Assembly (NCBI GenBank): GCA_963792675.1
Contig: CAWBWT010000003.1
Span: 57,982-121,981 of the forward strand
Reading direction: 5' to 3'
Length of the DNA stretch: 64,000 nt
Source: JBBROS01 sp963792675
GTDB taxonomy: Bacteria > Pseudomonadota > Alphaproteobacteria > Acetobacterales > Acetobacteraceae
Part shown: positions 25,655 through 35,478 of the stretch, one piece after another
Position numbering within the stretch: position 1 is the stretch's first letter
Layout of the letters: every line of letters begins with the position of its first letter
Translations under genes and position numbers: made by a program
Notes under the pieces: generated by a model
The model's database searches: none
What the model saw: the letters and a program-made list of their open reading frames with translations, nothing else
Told to the model about the DNA's origin: nothing

Positions 25655-26629
25655 TCATGCGACGTGGTGAGTGCGCTGCCACCGGGCTGGGGTGCTTCCT
25701 GTCAGGCGCTTGAACACCGTCGAAAAGTGGGACTGTGTTTGGAAACCGACGCTGAGCGCGACCTCCACCAGCGTTGTGTCACTACCGACCAGCATCTGCT
25801 TGGCCTGCTCGATGCGGTACTGGAGCAAATATTCGTGCGGCCGGCAGCCCGTTGCCGCCCGGAACTGCGCGGCGAAATGCATGCGCGACAAACAGGCGGC
25901 ATCGGCCAGGTCCGCAAGGCTGATCGGTTCCGCGAGGTGCGCGGCGAGGTACTCCTGCACACGCCGCAGCCGCCACTTCGGTAGCATGCCCGCCCGGGAC
26001 GCGGATGGGCGCCTTGCCAGGACGCGCATTAGAACCGTTTGGCCAACGCTCTCGACATAAAGCCGGTCGTCGCCGACCAGATCCTCGGTCAGCGTGCGCG
26101 AGAGCTGGGCTGTCAGCTCATCGCGGAACAGCAGGTTGCGGAGCGGGCGACAGGCTGCAGGCGCCTTTCCGTCGTCGGGCAGCGACCCGGCCAATGCGGC
26201 CGCCTGGCAATCGCGAAGATAGTTGTCCGCGATGTGGAAGTGGATGAAATCGCAAGGGGTAAAAAACTCGGCCTCTACGGCTTGCCGTGGTTCCGTCACA
26301 TAGATCATGCCGGTCGGCATGGTTCCTTCGTACGTCGTCTCGGTCCCGCGCCCGAGCCTGATCCGGACTGGCCGAAGCGCGACACCGATGATGTAGCGCT
26401 CGGCCGAAACAGGGCCGATTTCGACCCGGGCGGTCGTTCGCTCGTCGATCCATCGAGTTGCGACGATGCTCCCGGCCTCGGACGTGCTGTCTTCCCCGCT
26501 CCATGGCTGGCGCCAGGTACGCTCCCGAGACAGGGCTGGACGGCTGACCGGACGCGATAAAGGCACCGGGCCAGACCAGGGTGGAGAGGTTCGCGACGGC
26601 GCGGTGATCCTCGCAGTTTCCGTAAGCAC
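25655..26629 (-). CDS. AraC-family transcriptional regulator
   Basis: A 324-aa protein with an N-terminal sensor domain (about 55-200, including IGPVSAERYIIGVALRP and EAEFFTPCDFIHFHIADNYL). A C-terminal pair of helix-turn-helix motifs follows: PISLADLADAACLSRMHFAA and TTLVEVALSVGFQTQSHFST, with FKRLTGSTPARWQR at the end. The listed start is GTG 26629; the first 50 residues are low complexity and the true start may be later. The nearest plausible target, the chloroperoxidase-like hydrolase, lies upstream in the opposite direction across a 700-bp gap. Confidence 0.85.
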   Translation of the reverse strand: MLTETARITAPSRTSPPWSGPVPLSRPVSRPALSRERTWRQPWSGEDSTSEAGSIVATRWIDERTTARVEIGPVSAERYIIGVALRPVRIRLGRGTETTYEGTMPTGMIYVTEPRQAVEAEFFTPCDFIHFHIADNYLRDCQAAALAGSLPDDGKAPAACRPLRNLLFRDELTAQLSRTLTEDLVGDDRLYVESVGQTVLMRVLARRPSASRAGMLPKWRLRRVQEYLAAHLAEPISLADLADAACLSRMHFAAQFRAATGCRPHEYLLQYRIEQAKQMLVGSDTTLVEVALSVGFQTQSHFSTVFKRLTGSTPARWQRTHHVA

Positions 26630-27331
26630 TGCTGTCCTCCATTCTCATTGATCCAAGCCTCGCGGCGACCGGTGGCCGTTCCGATTGCGACGGTTCAGTC
26701 TGCTGAGGATCCGAGGAAGACGCGTGTTGTCCGTCGTAAGCCGGAGTTAAGCCCTGTTAAGGGTCATGCTGGCCCATGAAGCAGTGCAGCGCAGGGCGCG
26801 ACTTCGCAGAGAGGCGCTGGGACCGGGCTATCGCCCGGAAGCTGACGGGTCGAAGATCTGGCGTCCTCACACCCCGGTCGGCGCTTCCAGGGTCCCCGCC
26901 ACATGGGCCGGTGCTGCTGGTGCGCAGCAAGATGGGCCACGCGCTTTGCGCGTGAGCCGCAGTGGGCGGCGACCAGGCAGCAGACCCCGTCAGCGCCTTC
27001 GCGAGGCCGCGAACACAGCACTCCTTCATCGAACCACTCTTTGTGCAAAAGCGTGCAAGCTTATTGAGACGGCAGGGCTCGGCCGGCGGTCGGGACCGCG
27101 GCACCATAACGGGCCGGCTGCTCGGCTTGCCTCCAGCGCTGCATAGAATTGCCGGAAAGCAGGGCCCGTTCCTTGCGGGCCTCAGGCCGCTCGCTCTCCG
27201 CCCGCGAGTTCGGCGCACGTTCGATTTTGGCAGTCGTCCGGCAAATCGAAAAGATGGCGCGAGGCCGGGAGTTAGTATGCGCGCTCCGGCCACGAGCCTG
27301 AGCAAGATCCACGAGACCAGAGGAGCATGAC
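26630..27331. other. Long intergenic region without recognisable gene
   Basis: Seven hundred bp between the divergent AraC regulator and hydrolase genes. Open frames exist on both strands (longest on the minus strand, about 26757-27305), but their products are Arg/Pro/Ser-rich with no family match that I can see, typical of chance frames in GC-rich DNA. It must hold the promoters of both flanking genes. Confidence 0.4.
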
Positions 27332-28174
27332 ATGCCGACAGTCAAAACACATGACGGTGCGCAGATCTTCTACAAGGACTGGGGCAGTGGACAGCCCATG
27401 GTCTTCAGCCATGGCTGGCCACTGAATGCGGATGTCTGGGACGACCAGATGCTGTTCTTCGGCGCCCAAGGTTACCGCGTGGTCGCCCATGATCGTCGTG
27501 GTCACGGCCGCTCGAGCCAGACCTGGGACGGCAACGACATGGATACCTATGCCGATGACTTGGCTGCCGTGATGGACCAGCTTGGCATCGAGAACGCGGT
27601 CATGGTGGGGCACTCGACGGGCGGCGGCGAGGTCACGCGCTACATCGGCCGGCACGGGACGAGGCGCGTCGCCGCCATCGTTCTCGTCGGCGCCATTCCG
27701 CCGCTGATGCTGCAGACCGAGGCCAATCCGGGCGGCCTTCCGCGCGCCGCGTTCGACGCGCTCCGAACCGGGCTGCTGGCTGACCGGTCGCAGTTCTATC
27801 GCGACCTCGGCGAGCCCTTCTACGGCGCAAACCGGCCGGGGGCGGCTGTGTCGCAGGGCATCCGCGACGCGTTCTGGATGTGGTCGATGCAGGTCGGCGC
27901 GAAGGGCGCCTATGATTGCATCAAGGTGTTCTCGGAGACCGACCTGACGGCGGATCTCGGGCGGTTCGACGTGCCCACGCTTTTTATCCACGGCGAGGAC
28001 GATCAGATCGTGCCGATCGACGCCGCCGCCCGGATCGCCTCCAAGATCGTCAGCGGTGCGACGCTGATCACCTATCCCGGCGCGCCGCATGGGCTGACTG
28101 CCACCCACAAGAACCGCTTCAACGCGGACGTGCTCGAATTCCTCCGGCACGCCGGACAGCGCGCCGCAGCCTGA
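27332..28174 (+). CDS. Alpha/beta hydrolase, cofactor-free chloroperoxidase/arylesterase type
   Basis: A 280-aa hydrolase of the non-heme chloroperoxidase group: MPTVKTHDGAQIFYKDWGSG, oxyanion HGWPLNADVW, nucleophile in VGHSTGGGEVTRY (Ser near 92), acid in LFIHGEDDQIVPID, and catalytic His in YPGAPHGLTATH. These act as esterases or perhydrolases; halogenation occurs through peracid and is not certain in vivo. An AGAGGAGC ribosome site precedes the ATG. It is cytoplasmic, with no signal peptide. Confidence 0.9.
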   Translation: MPTVKTHDGAQIFYKDWGSGQPMVFSHGWPLNADVWDDQMLFFGAQGYRVVAHDRRGHGRSSQTWDGNDMDTYADDLAAVMDQLGIENAVMVGHSTGGGEVTRYIGRHGTRRVAAIVLVGAIPPLMLQTEANPGGLPRAAFDALRTGLLADRSQFYRDLGEPFYGANRPGAAVSQGIRDAFWMWSMQVGAKGAYDCIKVFSETDLTADLGRFDVPTLFIHGEDDQIVPIDAAARIASKIVSGATLITYPGAPHGLTATHKNRFNADVLEFLRHAGQRAAA

Positions 28175-28523
28175 TGGTCAGTGAGCGTTCGCCAGTGGTC
28201 GCGCGGTCGGCAAGCTCCGCCGACCGTACGCCTGGCAGCGCTCGCTCCGCGTGAGCCGTTCGCGTGGCTCCATGCACCAGCGTACAGGGCCATAGAGCCA
28301 TCCCATCGGCTCTGAGCCTTGACCTGAGGCGAGGCACGGTGCGACGAGAATGCCGAGTTCTGGAAGCCCCGAATGGGTCGACGAACAAGGTCTGCTGCGG
28401 GTCCAGCTCCGCGATCAGGTGTTCGCGGAGCGAGGTCCGCAAGCGCGCACGAGTTCGAGCTGGTCAGGCTGCGCGAGGCGCGACTCGTGCTGGTTCGGCT
28501 CGATCCCGTCCCGTCTCCGATCG
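28175..28523. other. Intergenic region, nothing recognised
   Basis: About 350 bp between the hydrolase and the convergent DUF983 gene. Several short frames overlap on both strands, none with a recognisable family. No obvious hairpin plus T-run was seen. Confidence 0.4.
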
Positions 28524-28919
28524 TCATGGCGCAGCGCGCGGGTTCTGGTCAGATTGTGACGCCTCCTGACGAAGGGTGCCCGACGCCCAAGCCAGGCCCA
28601 CGCTCGCCCCCTTCATCGAAGGCAGCAGTATTACGCTCAGCGCGATGCTGAGCGGCAACCAGATCGACGCTTCGATCCAGAGCGCCGGCGCGTATTGCCA
28701 GTCGAACCAGAGGTAGGCGGGCACGATGGTATGACCGACCAGGGCGATGGTCAGGTAGGGCGGCAAGTCGTCGGACGCGAACCGGGTGTTGTCGATCCCG
28801 CATGCTGGGCAACAGGTCCGAACGATGATGTAGCGCGAGAACAGCCGCGCTCGGCCGCAATTGGGACAGCGGCAAGCAACCCCTCTTAGCACGCCAGTGA
28901 CGACCGGCTTGTCGGCCAT
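28524..28919 (-). CDS. DUF983 family membrane protein
   Basis: A 131-aa protein with a typical N-terminal double-Cys zinc motif (CRCPNCGRARLF, then CCPACG). Two TM helices follow (YLTIALVGHTIVPAYLWF and LWIEASIWLPLSIALSVILL). Start is the ATG at 28917-28919, with a strong AGGAGG 6 nt upstream on the minus strand; longer upstream frames are not needed. DUF983 proteins often lie near cytochrome oxidase genes, but none is near here. Function unknown. Confidence 0.88.
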   Translation of the reverse strand: MADKPVVTGVLRGVACRCPNCGRARLFSRYIIVRTCCPACGIDNTRFASDDLPPYLTIALVGHTIVPAYLWFDWQYAPALWIEASIWLPLSIALSVILLPSMKGASVGLAWASGTLRQEASQSDQNPRAAP

Positions 28920-29406
28920 GGAAACCTCCTCGCGGGTTGCTTGTCGCGCCGCCGAGCGGTGGCACGCCGGCTGATACTGAAAGCAATTGCTGAGCACCTG
29001 GCCGCAATTCTTTCGTCTTCGCCCTCTGCACGATCGATTCGCACGCTCGAGCAACATCCGACCGAACGGAGTTGTTTGGCCGGATGGAGCAGCTCTGCTC
29101 GCAATACGGACGAGCGTCGTGCGAAGCGGAAAACGGCGCGACGGGTCGATATACGAAAGCGGCGGGATTGGTGAGAACCCAGACGTGGTCATCCAGGCAT
29201 GACCGCTTGCAAAAAGGGCGATTGTCATGAACGAGGTCAGATCGACTTATCGCGTTGGTCTCGAGCAACGTCTCCGACGGCCAAGCGTGCTCGCCACCGC
29301 CGCGCACAGGATCAAGGCAGGCATGAAATCCGATCCTGGCGGTCCGCCCTGAGACACGCTCGAACGCTCGATGCTTGAACCATCAGACTCACGAAAGAAA
29401 CCGATC
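28920..29406. other. Intergenic region between divergent genes
   Basis: Nearly 490 bp between DUF983 (minus) and the metallo-beta-lactamase-fold gene (plus). It has only short frames with no recognisable domain. It presumably carries both promoters, but no motif is clear enough to name. Confidence 0.4.
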
Positions 29407-30378
29407 ATGGCGCAAGTGAAGTCACTGTCCCGGCGCCGCTTTTGTTTGTGCTGCCTTGCCGCTCCAGCCGCTGGTGCCCTGATGGTCGCAGGCTTCTCCC
29501 GGGAGGCCGAGGCGGCCGTTCCGAGCAACGAAATTGTCGGCCTGATCATTGCCGAGGCGGCACGCGCGACGATCCACATCCATCGTTTGCGCGGCGGCGT
29601 ATCCGTTCTCGAGGGGTCGGGCGGCAACGTCGCCGTGCTGTCGGGATCGGACGGGAAACTGCTGGTCGATGCCGGCATCGCGGTCAGCCAGCCTCAGATC
29701 GCCACCGCTCTCGAGGCACTCGGACCGGAGCCGGTCACCCGCCTCATCAACACGCACTGGCATTTCGATCACTCGAGCGGCAACGAATGGCTGCACGCAT
29801 CAGGCGCTCGCATCCTCGCACACGAGAACACGCGCAAGCGTCTGCTGGTGACGCAACGTGTCGAGGACTGGAGCGTCGAGTTCGCCCCGCCCCCCGCCTC
29901 AGCGCTGCCGCAAGACGTATTCGCGTCGACTGAAACGGTGAGGCATGCTGGCAGCACGCTCGATCTGCAGCGCTACGACCCGGCGCACACCGACAGCGAC
30001 ATCTCGGTCACGTTCCGAGAGGCCGAGATCCTGCATGCCGGGGACACGTTCTGGAACGGCAACTACCCGATGATCGACTATTCGACCGGCGGAAGCATCG
30101 ACGGCATGGTGAAGGCGGCCGAAGCAAACCTCGCCGCCACCAACGAGCGAACCATTGTCATTCCCGGTCACGGTTCTCCGGTCAGCAACCGCGCCGGGCT
30201 GCAGGCTTTTCGCGACATGCTCGTCGGCGTTCGGTCGAACGTCGCGGCCGCGAAGCGCCGAGGCGCCTCGCTCGACGCGATCATCGCCGAACGCCCGACG
30301 GCGCCTTGGGACGAGAAATGGGGACAGTTCGTTATCAGCCCGGCGTTGTTTACCCGGCTGGTCCATGAAGGGCTTTAA
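29407..30378 (+). CDS. Exported metallo-beta-lactamase-fold hydrolase (Tat signal)
   Basis: A 323-aa protein with a twin-arginine leader (SLSRRRFCLCCLAAPAAGAL, then AEA). The MBL-fold metal motif NTHWHFDHSSGN (HxHxDH) follows, with LHAGDTFWNGNYPM giving the bridging Asp and IPGHGSPV the last His. Related proteins hydrolyse lactones, cyclic phosphodiesters or beta-lactams; the substrate cannot be told. ATG 29407 is used because it begins just before the Tat motif. Two Cys in the leader hydrophobic region are unusual but there is no lipobox followed by a clear +1 Cys pattern. Confidence 0.88.
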   Translation: MAQVKSLSRRRFCLCCLAAPAAGALMVAGFSREAEAAVPSNEIVGLIIAEAARATIHIHRLRGGVSVLEGSGGNVAVLSGSDGKLLVDAGIAVSQPQIATALEALGPEPVTRLINTHWHFDHSSGNEWLHASGARILAHENTRKRLLVTQRVEDWSVEFAPPPASALPQDVFASTETVRHAGSTLDLQRYDPAHTDSDISVTFREAEILHAGDTFWNGNYPMIDYSTGGSIDGMVKAAEANLAATNERTIVIPGHGSPVSNRAGLQAFRDMLVGVRSNVAAAKRRGASLDAIIAERPTAPWDEKWGQFVISPALFTRLVHEGL

Positions 30379-30505
30379 ACTGAGAAGAGTTGCCCGGAGT
30401 TCCACTCAGAGCGCTTGTAGTGAAGCTCTGCCAGCGGTGGGACGTCGCAGCCTAGGCCGGGTTCGTGCCACGTCTTGGCATAGCAAGCGCTTGAAGCCCT
30501 GGGCC

Positions 30506-32145
30506 TCAGGCAGCACGTACGCTCGCTACGAAGTCGGTCATTTTGGCAGTGAGCTGTTCAGCGCGGTCAGCGAGGTCGCTGGCGGTGCGCAATACCAGTT
30601 TAGCGGCGGTATCGGTGTCGTTGGCGGCCCGGCTCACGCCCGCGATGTTGGCGGTGACATTCTGCGTGCTGGCCGAGGTATGCTGGATGCTGCGCCCAAT
30701 CTCAGCCGTAGCCGCCCCTTGCTGCTGCACCGCTACGGCGATCGTGCCAGCGATCACGTTGATCTCCTCGATCGTGCCACCGATCGAGGAGATGGCACTG
30801 TCCGCTTCAGCGGTTGCGCTCCGGATATGAGTAATCTGGGCGTCGATCTCGTCGGTCGCTCGTGCGGTCTGCATGGCCAGGTTCTGCAACTCGCTCGCGA
30901 CGACCGCAAAGCCCTTGCCCGCATCACCGGCGCGGGCTGCCTCGATGGGGCGTTCCGTGCGAGCAGGTTGGTCTGCTTGGCAATGGCAGTGATCGTGCTG
31001 ACGATCTGTTCGACCCGGTGCGATGAGTTGGCCAGCGCACGCACGATCGCATCGGTTCGCCTACGTCGGCGACGGCGCGACTGGTAATCATGGCGGACTG
31101 ATCCACCTGGCGCGTGATCTCGCCGATTGAGACGCTCAACTCCTCGGCCGCCGAAGCCACGCTTTGCACTGTGACGCTGGCTTCCGCGGCGGCTTCGCTG
31201 GCGCCAAGCGCTCCTTGCCCGCTGCGTGAAGCAGTCGCCGCCATGGTCCGTGCGGGGCTAGTCGGCAGAGCCATCAACGCCGCCGTAAAACGCCAGTCTC
31301 GGTCTCGAAGCGTTGTATTAGGCTGCTGGTCGCGTTCGCACGCTGGAGCTTTTCGGCTTGCCAGGCCGCGTGCCGAGTTGTCGCTTCAGCGGCTGAGGCA
31401 AGGGTGTCGCGCAGCGTCAGGGCGGCGCGCGCCATCTGGCCGAACTCGTCTGAGCGATCGCCATTCGGAATGGGGCAGGCAAGGTCGTGGGCGGCCAAAT
31501 GGCTCAGCGTCCCGGTCATCGCGTTGACCAAGCGGCTGATGGATTTGCCGAACCGCCAAGCGAGCAGCACCGCACCGGCGATCGCCAGCAGCGCCCCCGA
31601 CGCGACCAACTCGATCGGCAAGCGGCGCTCCGCCGCACCTGCCGTGAGGATGCGGTCGCGATGTTTCGTCGCAGCGGCGGAGAACGTCTCCACCATCGCA
31701 AAATCTTGCATGCGCGCCGGCAAGTAAGACGTCTGGTAGAACGTTACGGCCTGCACCCGGTCCGCAGCGACCATCGGCATCATCTGGTCTTCGAGCTGGT
31801 TGAGCGTGTCGGCATCGAAGTGCTCAATCTGTTCGACCAGCGCCAGCATCTCGGGAAGTGCGGTCAGGTTGGCACTCAAGGTGCTGACGGTTTCCTCCAA
31901 GGCAGCGTCGGCCTCGCTCTTGCGCCTCGCTTCGTTGCCGTCCAGCGGGGCGAGCAGGTAGCCGCGCATGGCGTCGCTCATGGTGGTCATCTGCAGCCGC
32001 ATCGTCTCCGCGCCGCGTAGCAACTGCTCTGCAAGCAAGAGGCCGTCACGCCGCAACCGGCGAGGCCGAGGATCACGATGCCGAAGGCACAAATCATGCG
32101 GGCGCTGATGCTTAAGCGCCTCACAACAGGCAGCACGGTCGACAT
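30506..32145 (-). pseudogene. Methyl-accepting chemotaxis protein, broken by four single-base lesions
   Basis: The pieces together form an MCP: a TM1 leader (MSTVLPVVRRLSISARM from 32145), a four-helix periplasmic domain, TM2 (ASGALLAIAGAVLLAWRF), HAMP (SRLVNAMTGTLSHLAAHDL) and the signalling domain (VSIGEITRQVDQSA, VEQIVSTITAIAKQTNLLA, AARAGDAGKGFAVVASELQN, VAVQQQGAATAEIG). Frame changes occur near 32050, 31280 (a T-run one base short), 31070 and 30945. The conserved LALNATIEA hinge appears as LARNA followed by a missing base, so a substitution accompanies an indel. Four lesions in 1.6 kb suggest real decay, though sequence error is possible. Confidence 0.8.
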
Positions 32146-32379
32146 CGTTCGGTTGCTCTACTGCTATATGACCCCGCCAGTTTACGACCCAACCATTACG
32201 GAAAATTCTCGGAATGACGGGCCGACTTACCTGACGTATCGGATAGTGCTGTCACGCCCGGACCGCAGAGCAACATCGGGGCAAACCGAACCGGTTCGGG
32301 CGGATCAAATTGCTCTGTCTATTCAATTCTAGAACGTCGAGACCGCATCCGGCGGCGTCCTGGCCGGCGATGTGCCAGG

Positions 32380-32955
32380 TCAGGCACCGAGCGCCGCTCC
32401 GTTGATCTGGCCCTGCCGGTTCCGCAGCCTGAAGCCGAGCACGAGCAGGCTGACCCCGAACATGATCGCGTAGATCCCGAGCCACCAGGTCAGGACCAGC
32501 GCGCCCGCGAGCGGCGCCACCGCAAGCAGGATCCCGTAAACGATCGAGATGACGCCGCTCAGCGCCAGCCAGAAGCGGCCGTGGTTCGGATGCAAGCTGA
32601 AGGCGCTGCCGAGCATCAGCCCTCCGGTGACCAGTGCCCAGGCGGCGACCAGAAGGACAAACCCCAGCACCGCCCCAAACGGAAACAGCCATACAACCGC
32701 CGCAACGATCATGTTCAGCACGCCTTCGGCAAGCAGCATGCCCCATCGATCATGGCGCTGTGCCGCCCGAACTGCCGCAACGGTGGCAAAGACGCCGTCG
32801 AACAATAGATAGAAGGCGAACGCCCAGGCGAGGCTCAGCACCACGGCGACCGGCATCAGCAGTGCCACGATACCAAATAAGACACCGAGCACGCCCCGAA
32901 GCGCGATCGCCCACCAGTTCCGCGCGAGCACCGCGCTCCGGGAGTTGAGCATCAT
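32380..32955 (-). CDS. HdeD-type (DUF308) membrane protein
   Basis: A 191-aa protein with six TM helices: NWWAIALRGVLGVLFGIVAL, VLSLAWAFAFYLLFDGVFAT, WGMLLAEGVLNMIVAAVVWL, AVLGFVLLVAAWALVTGGLM, FWLALSGVISIVYGILLAVA and LTWWLGIYAIMFGVSLLVLG. HdeD in E. coli is linked to acid resistance. The start (MMLNSR) is at 32953-32955, overlapping the TGA that ends the Hsp20 fragment. The C-terminal RLRNRQG is typical. Confidence 0.88.
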   Translation of the reverse strand: MMLNSRSAVLARNWWAIALRGVLGVLFGIVALLMPVAVVLSLAWAFAFYLLFDGVFATVAAVRAAQRHDRWGMLLAEGVLNMIVAAVVWLFPFGAVLGFVLLVAAWALVTGGLMLGSAFSLHPNHGRFWLALSGVISIVYGILLAVAPLAGALVLTWWLGIYAIMFGVSLLVLGFRLRNRQGQINGAALGA

Positions 32956-33191
32956 GAGACCTCCACGTCGTTCTCGCCCATGCCGGGTCGCTCGGCGTGG
33001 ATGCGGATTTGCTTGTCGGGCTCGCTGACATCTATGTTGGAGGCGAGAAGGCCTTGGCTCCCGCCCGCGGTGTCGCCGCCTCGCACGGCGTCGTCGAACA
33101 AGCGACTCATTTCGCAATGAGGGGTTAGGCACGGATCGATCCCCGCGCCTGTCATACTGCCGAGGGTGAAAAGGCTGGGATTTCGGGCCAT
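32952..33191 (-). pseudogene. Hsp20 small heat-shock protein, N-terminal fragment
   Basis: 79 aa matching the beginning of alpha-crystallin-type chaperones: MARNPSLFTLGSMTGAG, CEMSRLFDDAVRGGDTAGG, then SNIDVSEPDKQIRIHAERPG and MGENDVEVS. It stops exactly where the beta-sandwich core (usually LNDDVLTIRGEK) should follow. Instead the sequence passes straight into the hdeD start, with TGA and ATG overlapping. A deletion that removed most of hsp20 and joined it to hdeD is the simplest reading. The fragment lacks the core and should not be functional. Confidence 0.75.
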
Positions 33192-33465
33192 GGTTCGTCC
33201 TCCTTCTCAGGCGTGCCGTCTGCGCCAGCGGTGCAGCGCGCCGTTTCGGCAACGGCCGCCCCGTCACAAGCGCTCCGTCAAACGCTCCCCGTTACACGCT
33301 CAACGTCCGGCCGACCCTCGCAGGCGGCGAACGTTTCCCACAAAATCTACGGGCGGCCGCTAGTTTCGTTAAAGACTAGGGGCAGGCCGCACCGACCGCG
33401 CGGTGCCGTATGATCTCGCGACAATGTGCTACTCGGCTGCTCTGACTCGGCACGCGAGCACCGTC

Positions 33466-34893
33466 TTACGACCCTGTCAGCATCGCTCCCGGCGAGACGG
33501 CCGGCGTTGCCCGCGGCAGGTCGTCGGGTGCATGGGGGAGCCACAACTCGGCCACGGTCCCCTGCCATTTGGCGCTCCGAAGCACGAGCATGCCACCCGA
33601 CTGTGCGGCAAGGCCGTGAACCATCGATAGGCCGAGGCCGGTGCCCTTCCCAACATCTTTCGTCGTGAAGAACGGTTCCATCGCCCGACTGAGCGTGAGT
33701 TCGTCCATGCCTTCCCCCGTATCAGCCACGCTGAGCACGACGTAGCGGCCCGGTTTCAAACCGTCGGGCTTCTGCAAGCTGCGCTGCTCGTCACGCGCCG
33801 CGATGGCGACCTCGCCGCCGTTCGGCATGGCGTCGCGGGCGTTTGCCGCCAAATTGAGCAAAGCCAATTCGAGCTGGCTTGGGTCGACGTAAACGTCGGG
33901 GACGTGATCGGGAAGGTCGAAGATCAGGCGGGTGCTCGCGCCCAACATGGTCCGGAGCAGATCCTCGACGTCTGCCAGCAGACCCGGCAAGAAGACCCGT
34001 TCCGGATGGAGGCTTTGTCGCCGGCCGAAGGCAAGGAGGCGCTTGGTGAGCCGGGCTCCCCGACTGGCGCCATCCATCGCGTTCTTCAGCAAGCGTGACG
34101 CTTTCTCATCCTCGGCAGGAATGTGCCTGGACAACATCTCCAAGCTGACGAGCATCGCCGTCAGGAGATTGTTGAAGTCGTGCGCGATGCCGCCGGTCAG
34201 TTCTCCCAGCGCCTCGAGCTTCTGGACATGACGCAGGGTCGCCTCGGTCGCGTGATGCTCGTCGATTTCCGCCCGGAGCGAGGCGTTGGCTTCATCGAGC
34301 TCCCGGGTGCGGCGGGCAAGTTCCAGCTGCAGCCGGATGCCATCGGCAAAATGGGCCGACGCCCGCAGGCTGACTACCGACAGCGCGCAAACAAACACCA
34401 GCATCAGAGCAGACGCCGTCAGCGTGCTTGCGGTGCTCTGCCGGAGGAACTCCGTGGCCAGCGGCAGGCCGGCGGGGATGATGAACGCGAGCGCCGTGGG
34501 CCAGTGCGCCGATTGGGTTCCAGCCGCGCCCGCACACATGCCGCCGATCAAGAAAGCCCAAAGGAGGCGATGGGTGTCCGGCTCGGGCAGCAGCGCGACG
34601 GACCCGGCGCCCCAGATGATCCCCGAGGCGAGCGCCCCGTAAACGCTGAGCCGACCCCAAGCGACGGTTCGCAGCGATTCGGGCGTGGCCGCCCGATGAG
34701 CGGCCCAAAGCCAGAACCGCAAACCGGCAATCGCGACAACGCCGGCAAGCCAAAACAACGCTCTAGAGTCGGCGTCTACGGCAACGAGGAATAGCGAAAT
34801 GATGGCGGCATTGAGGATTGCCACTCCCATCGTCAACGGCAACTGCTGGATTGTCGCTCTTATCCGTTCCGTCGTCAGGCTTGTGGGTTCCAT
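33466..34893 (-). CDS. Sensor histidine kinase (NtrB-like HisKA)
   Basis: A 475-aa membrane kinase. Several TM helices occupy residues 20-175 (for example GVAILNAAIISLFLVAV and LWAFLIGGMCAGAAG). A coiled coil runs to about 225, followed by the H-box ALGELTGGIAHDFNNLLTAM with His238. The HATPase has NLAANARDAMP (N box), VADTGEGMD (G1) and GKGTGLGLSMVHG (G2). There is no receiver domain and no response-regulator gene beside it, so it is an orphan kinase. The integral sensor domain resembles MASE-type membrane domains, but the ligand is unknown. Confidence 0.9.
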   Translation of the reverse strand: MEPTSLTTERIRATIQQLPLTMGVAILNAAIISLFLVAVDADSRALFWLAGVVAIAGLRFWLWAAHRAATPESLRTVAWGRLSVYGALASGIIWGAGSVALLPEPDTHRLLWAFLIGGMCAGAAGTQSAHWPTALAFIIPAGLPLATEFLRQSTASTLTASALMLVFVCALSVVSLRASAHFADGIRLQLELARRTRELDEANASLRAEIDEHHATEATLRHVQKLEALGELTGGIAHDFNNLLTAMLVSLEMLSRHIPAEDEKASRLLKNAMDGASRGARLTKRLLAFGRRQSLHPERVFLPGLLADVEDLLRTMLGASTRLIFDLPDHVPDVYVDPSQLELALLNLAANARDAMPNGGEVAIAARDEQRSLQKPDGLKPGRYVVLSVADTGEGMDELTLSRAMEPFFTTKDVGKGTGLGLSMVHGLAAQSGGMLVLRSAKWQGTVAELWLPHAPDDLPRATPAVSPGAMLTGS

Positions 34894-35156
34894 GGGGACG
34901 ACCGGTTTGGGTGGGGTACTTGGACGTTAATACACGCCGATAGTGCATGCACGCGCGCTTTGGCGGATGTGTCGGTTTCGGCACTGGACCCCGCGGATTG
35001 TCGAAGATTTTCGACGCGATCGTCGGGTCTAGGGGCGGGGTTGCGCCTGATGCGCCGTTCGCCTCGCCGCGTGGTCCTGCAGCGTCAAGCGTGTCAATGC
35101 CGGACCCGCCAGCCGAGCACCGCCTCGGCCGGGCGAGCGCCGAGAACGGCGGCCCG

Positions 35157-35375
35157 TCACGCCGCCGGTGTGCCGTTCAGGACCGCGCCGCGCCGGTCAA
35201 CAACGGTGAGGCCAGCCAGCCGCAAGCGGTCGACCAGGTACTCGGCGCAGATGTTCGCCAGCAGCAGGTCGGCCTCACGGTGCAGCCGGATCCCGTCGGC
35301 AACGGCACGCGCGAGGAATGCCGTCAGTTCGTCGTCGGCGATCTCACGTCCGGGCCGGGGCGGGAACAGGTCCAT
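35157..35375 (-). CDS. Small hypothetical protein
   Basis: 72 aa: MDLFPPRPGREIADDELTAF, followed by a helical stretch (LARAVADGIRLHREADLLLA). No family recognised. It has low Arg/Pro noise compared with chance frames, its codons look normal for the window, and it lies on the same strand as the genes around it. It could be a free-standing unknown protein or chance; moderate trust only. Confidence 0.45.
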   Translation of the reverse strand: MDLFPPRPGREIADDELTAFLARAVADGIRLHREADLLLANICAEYLVDRLRLAGLTVVDRRGAVLNGTPAA

Positions 35376-35478
35376 GGCCGGAGGCTAGCCGGTCACTGGG
35401 AACGAATCAAGAACATCAACCGAGTCGGGGCACGTTGCTCCCGCGACGCTCGGCAAGACCGCGCGCTGGCTGCGGAGG

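Noticed and set aside
26757..27305. 182-codon minus-strand frame in the AraC-hydrolase gap
   Set aside because: Arg/Pro/Ser-rich composition, no start signal and no domain; it reads like other chance frames in this window.
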